Shown here piece after piece: positions 5,678 through 5,822 of a stretch of 5,822 nucleotides of DNA (within the stretch, counting starts at the first letter, position 1; every line of letters begins with the position of its first letter). The translations under genes were made by a program, and so were the position numbers. This stretch comes from JANFXS01 sp022791155 (GTDB lineage: Bacteria > Bacillota > Clostridia > Lachnospirales > Anaerotignaceae), in NCBI GenBank assembly GCA_949743895.1, contig CATJUX010000020.1:1-5822 (forward strand), written 5' to 3'. A model generated the notes under the pieces. It was not told where the DNA came from. It searched no databases and worked only from the letters and a program-made list of their open reading frames with translations.

Positions 5678-5822
5678 AAGTTCTCCTAATTGTATATCAA
5701 AAAACCGCTTAAACTCTCAGAACAAAATCAAAAAAAATTTTCAAAGTTAACAATTAAAAAAGCAGTCACCTCCACAAACACAAATATATAGACTATAAAT
5801 ATTTTTATATATTATTGTTTTA
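5678..5822. other. AT-rich region upstream of the methyltransferase, with an orphan Shine-Dalgarno
   Basis: This stretch must hold at least part of the leader or promoter of the three-gene unit. No convincing -35/-10 pair is visible inside the window; TATA-rich DNA at 5782-5817 could be a -10 region whose -35 lies beyond the window end. GGAGGTGA (5773-5766) is a perfect anti-16S match but is not followed by a normal gene. A TTG 12 nt downstream opens only a 14-residue frame (5753-5709). Confidence 0.4.

Noticed and set aside
1..5822. CRISPR array, insertion sequence, tRNA or rRNA
   Set aside because: No regularly spaced repeats, transposase motifs, terminal inverted repeats, cloverleaf or conserved rRNA segments were found on either strand.

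Overview
This AT-rich window has strong AGGAGG-type ribosome binding sites and every supported gene on the minus strand. Together with an iron-sulfur aldo/keto reductase and short intergenic hairpins, this suggests an anaerobic low-GC Firmicute of the class Clostridia. The species cannot be named from the sequence.

Reading in the direction of transcription (right to left), the first block (about 5677 to 3590) is a compact three-gene unit: a class I SAM-dependent methyltransferase, the redox-activated chaperone Hsp33 (hslO) and a Nudix hydrolase. Gaps are 15 and 6 nt, and the Nudix ribosome binding site overlaps the hslO stop codon, so these genes are almost certainly co-transcribed. A 377-nt spacer follows. 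It holds a weak AT hairpin and a clear MerR-family-type promoter: TTGACA, a 19-bp spacer almost filled by the perfect dyad ATGGAGTTAACTCCAT, and TACAAT. It points at a single-gene unit (3212 to 2064) encoding an aldo/keto reductase fused to two C-terminal 4Fe-4S motifs, which ends in a strong intrinsic terminator (1930-1964). Hsp33 and a MerR-type-controlled reductase give this part a redox or electrophile-stress flavour; that link is inference.

The left part (about 1910 to 1) looks like accessory DNA. A locally GC-richer 140-bp segment is open in two overlapping frames and contains hairpins. It lies directly upstream of a 379-residue protein with an N-terminal phage minor-head-type Cys/His motif (CxxC...HPNCCC) and a C-terminal region resembling domains I associate with secreted or polymorphic toxins. 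Next comes a small polytopic membrane protein (134 aa), then possibly a 29-residue hydrophobic peptide. The order large protein then small membrane protein is compatible with an effector-immunity pair. This is the most novel-looking part of the window, but the assignment is a hypothesis.

No rRNA, tRNA, CRISPR array, insertion sequence or replication origin was seen.
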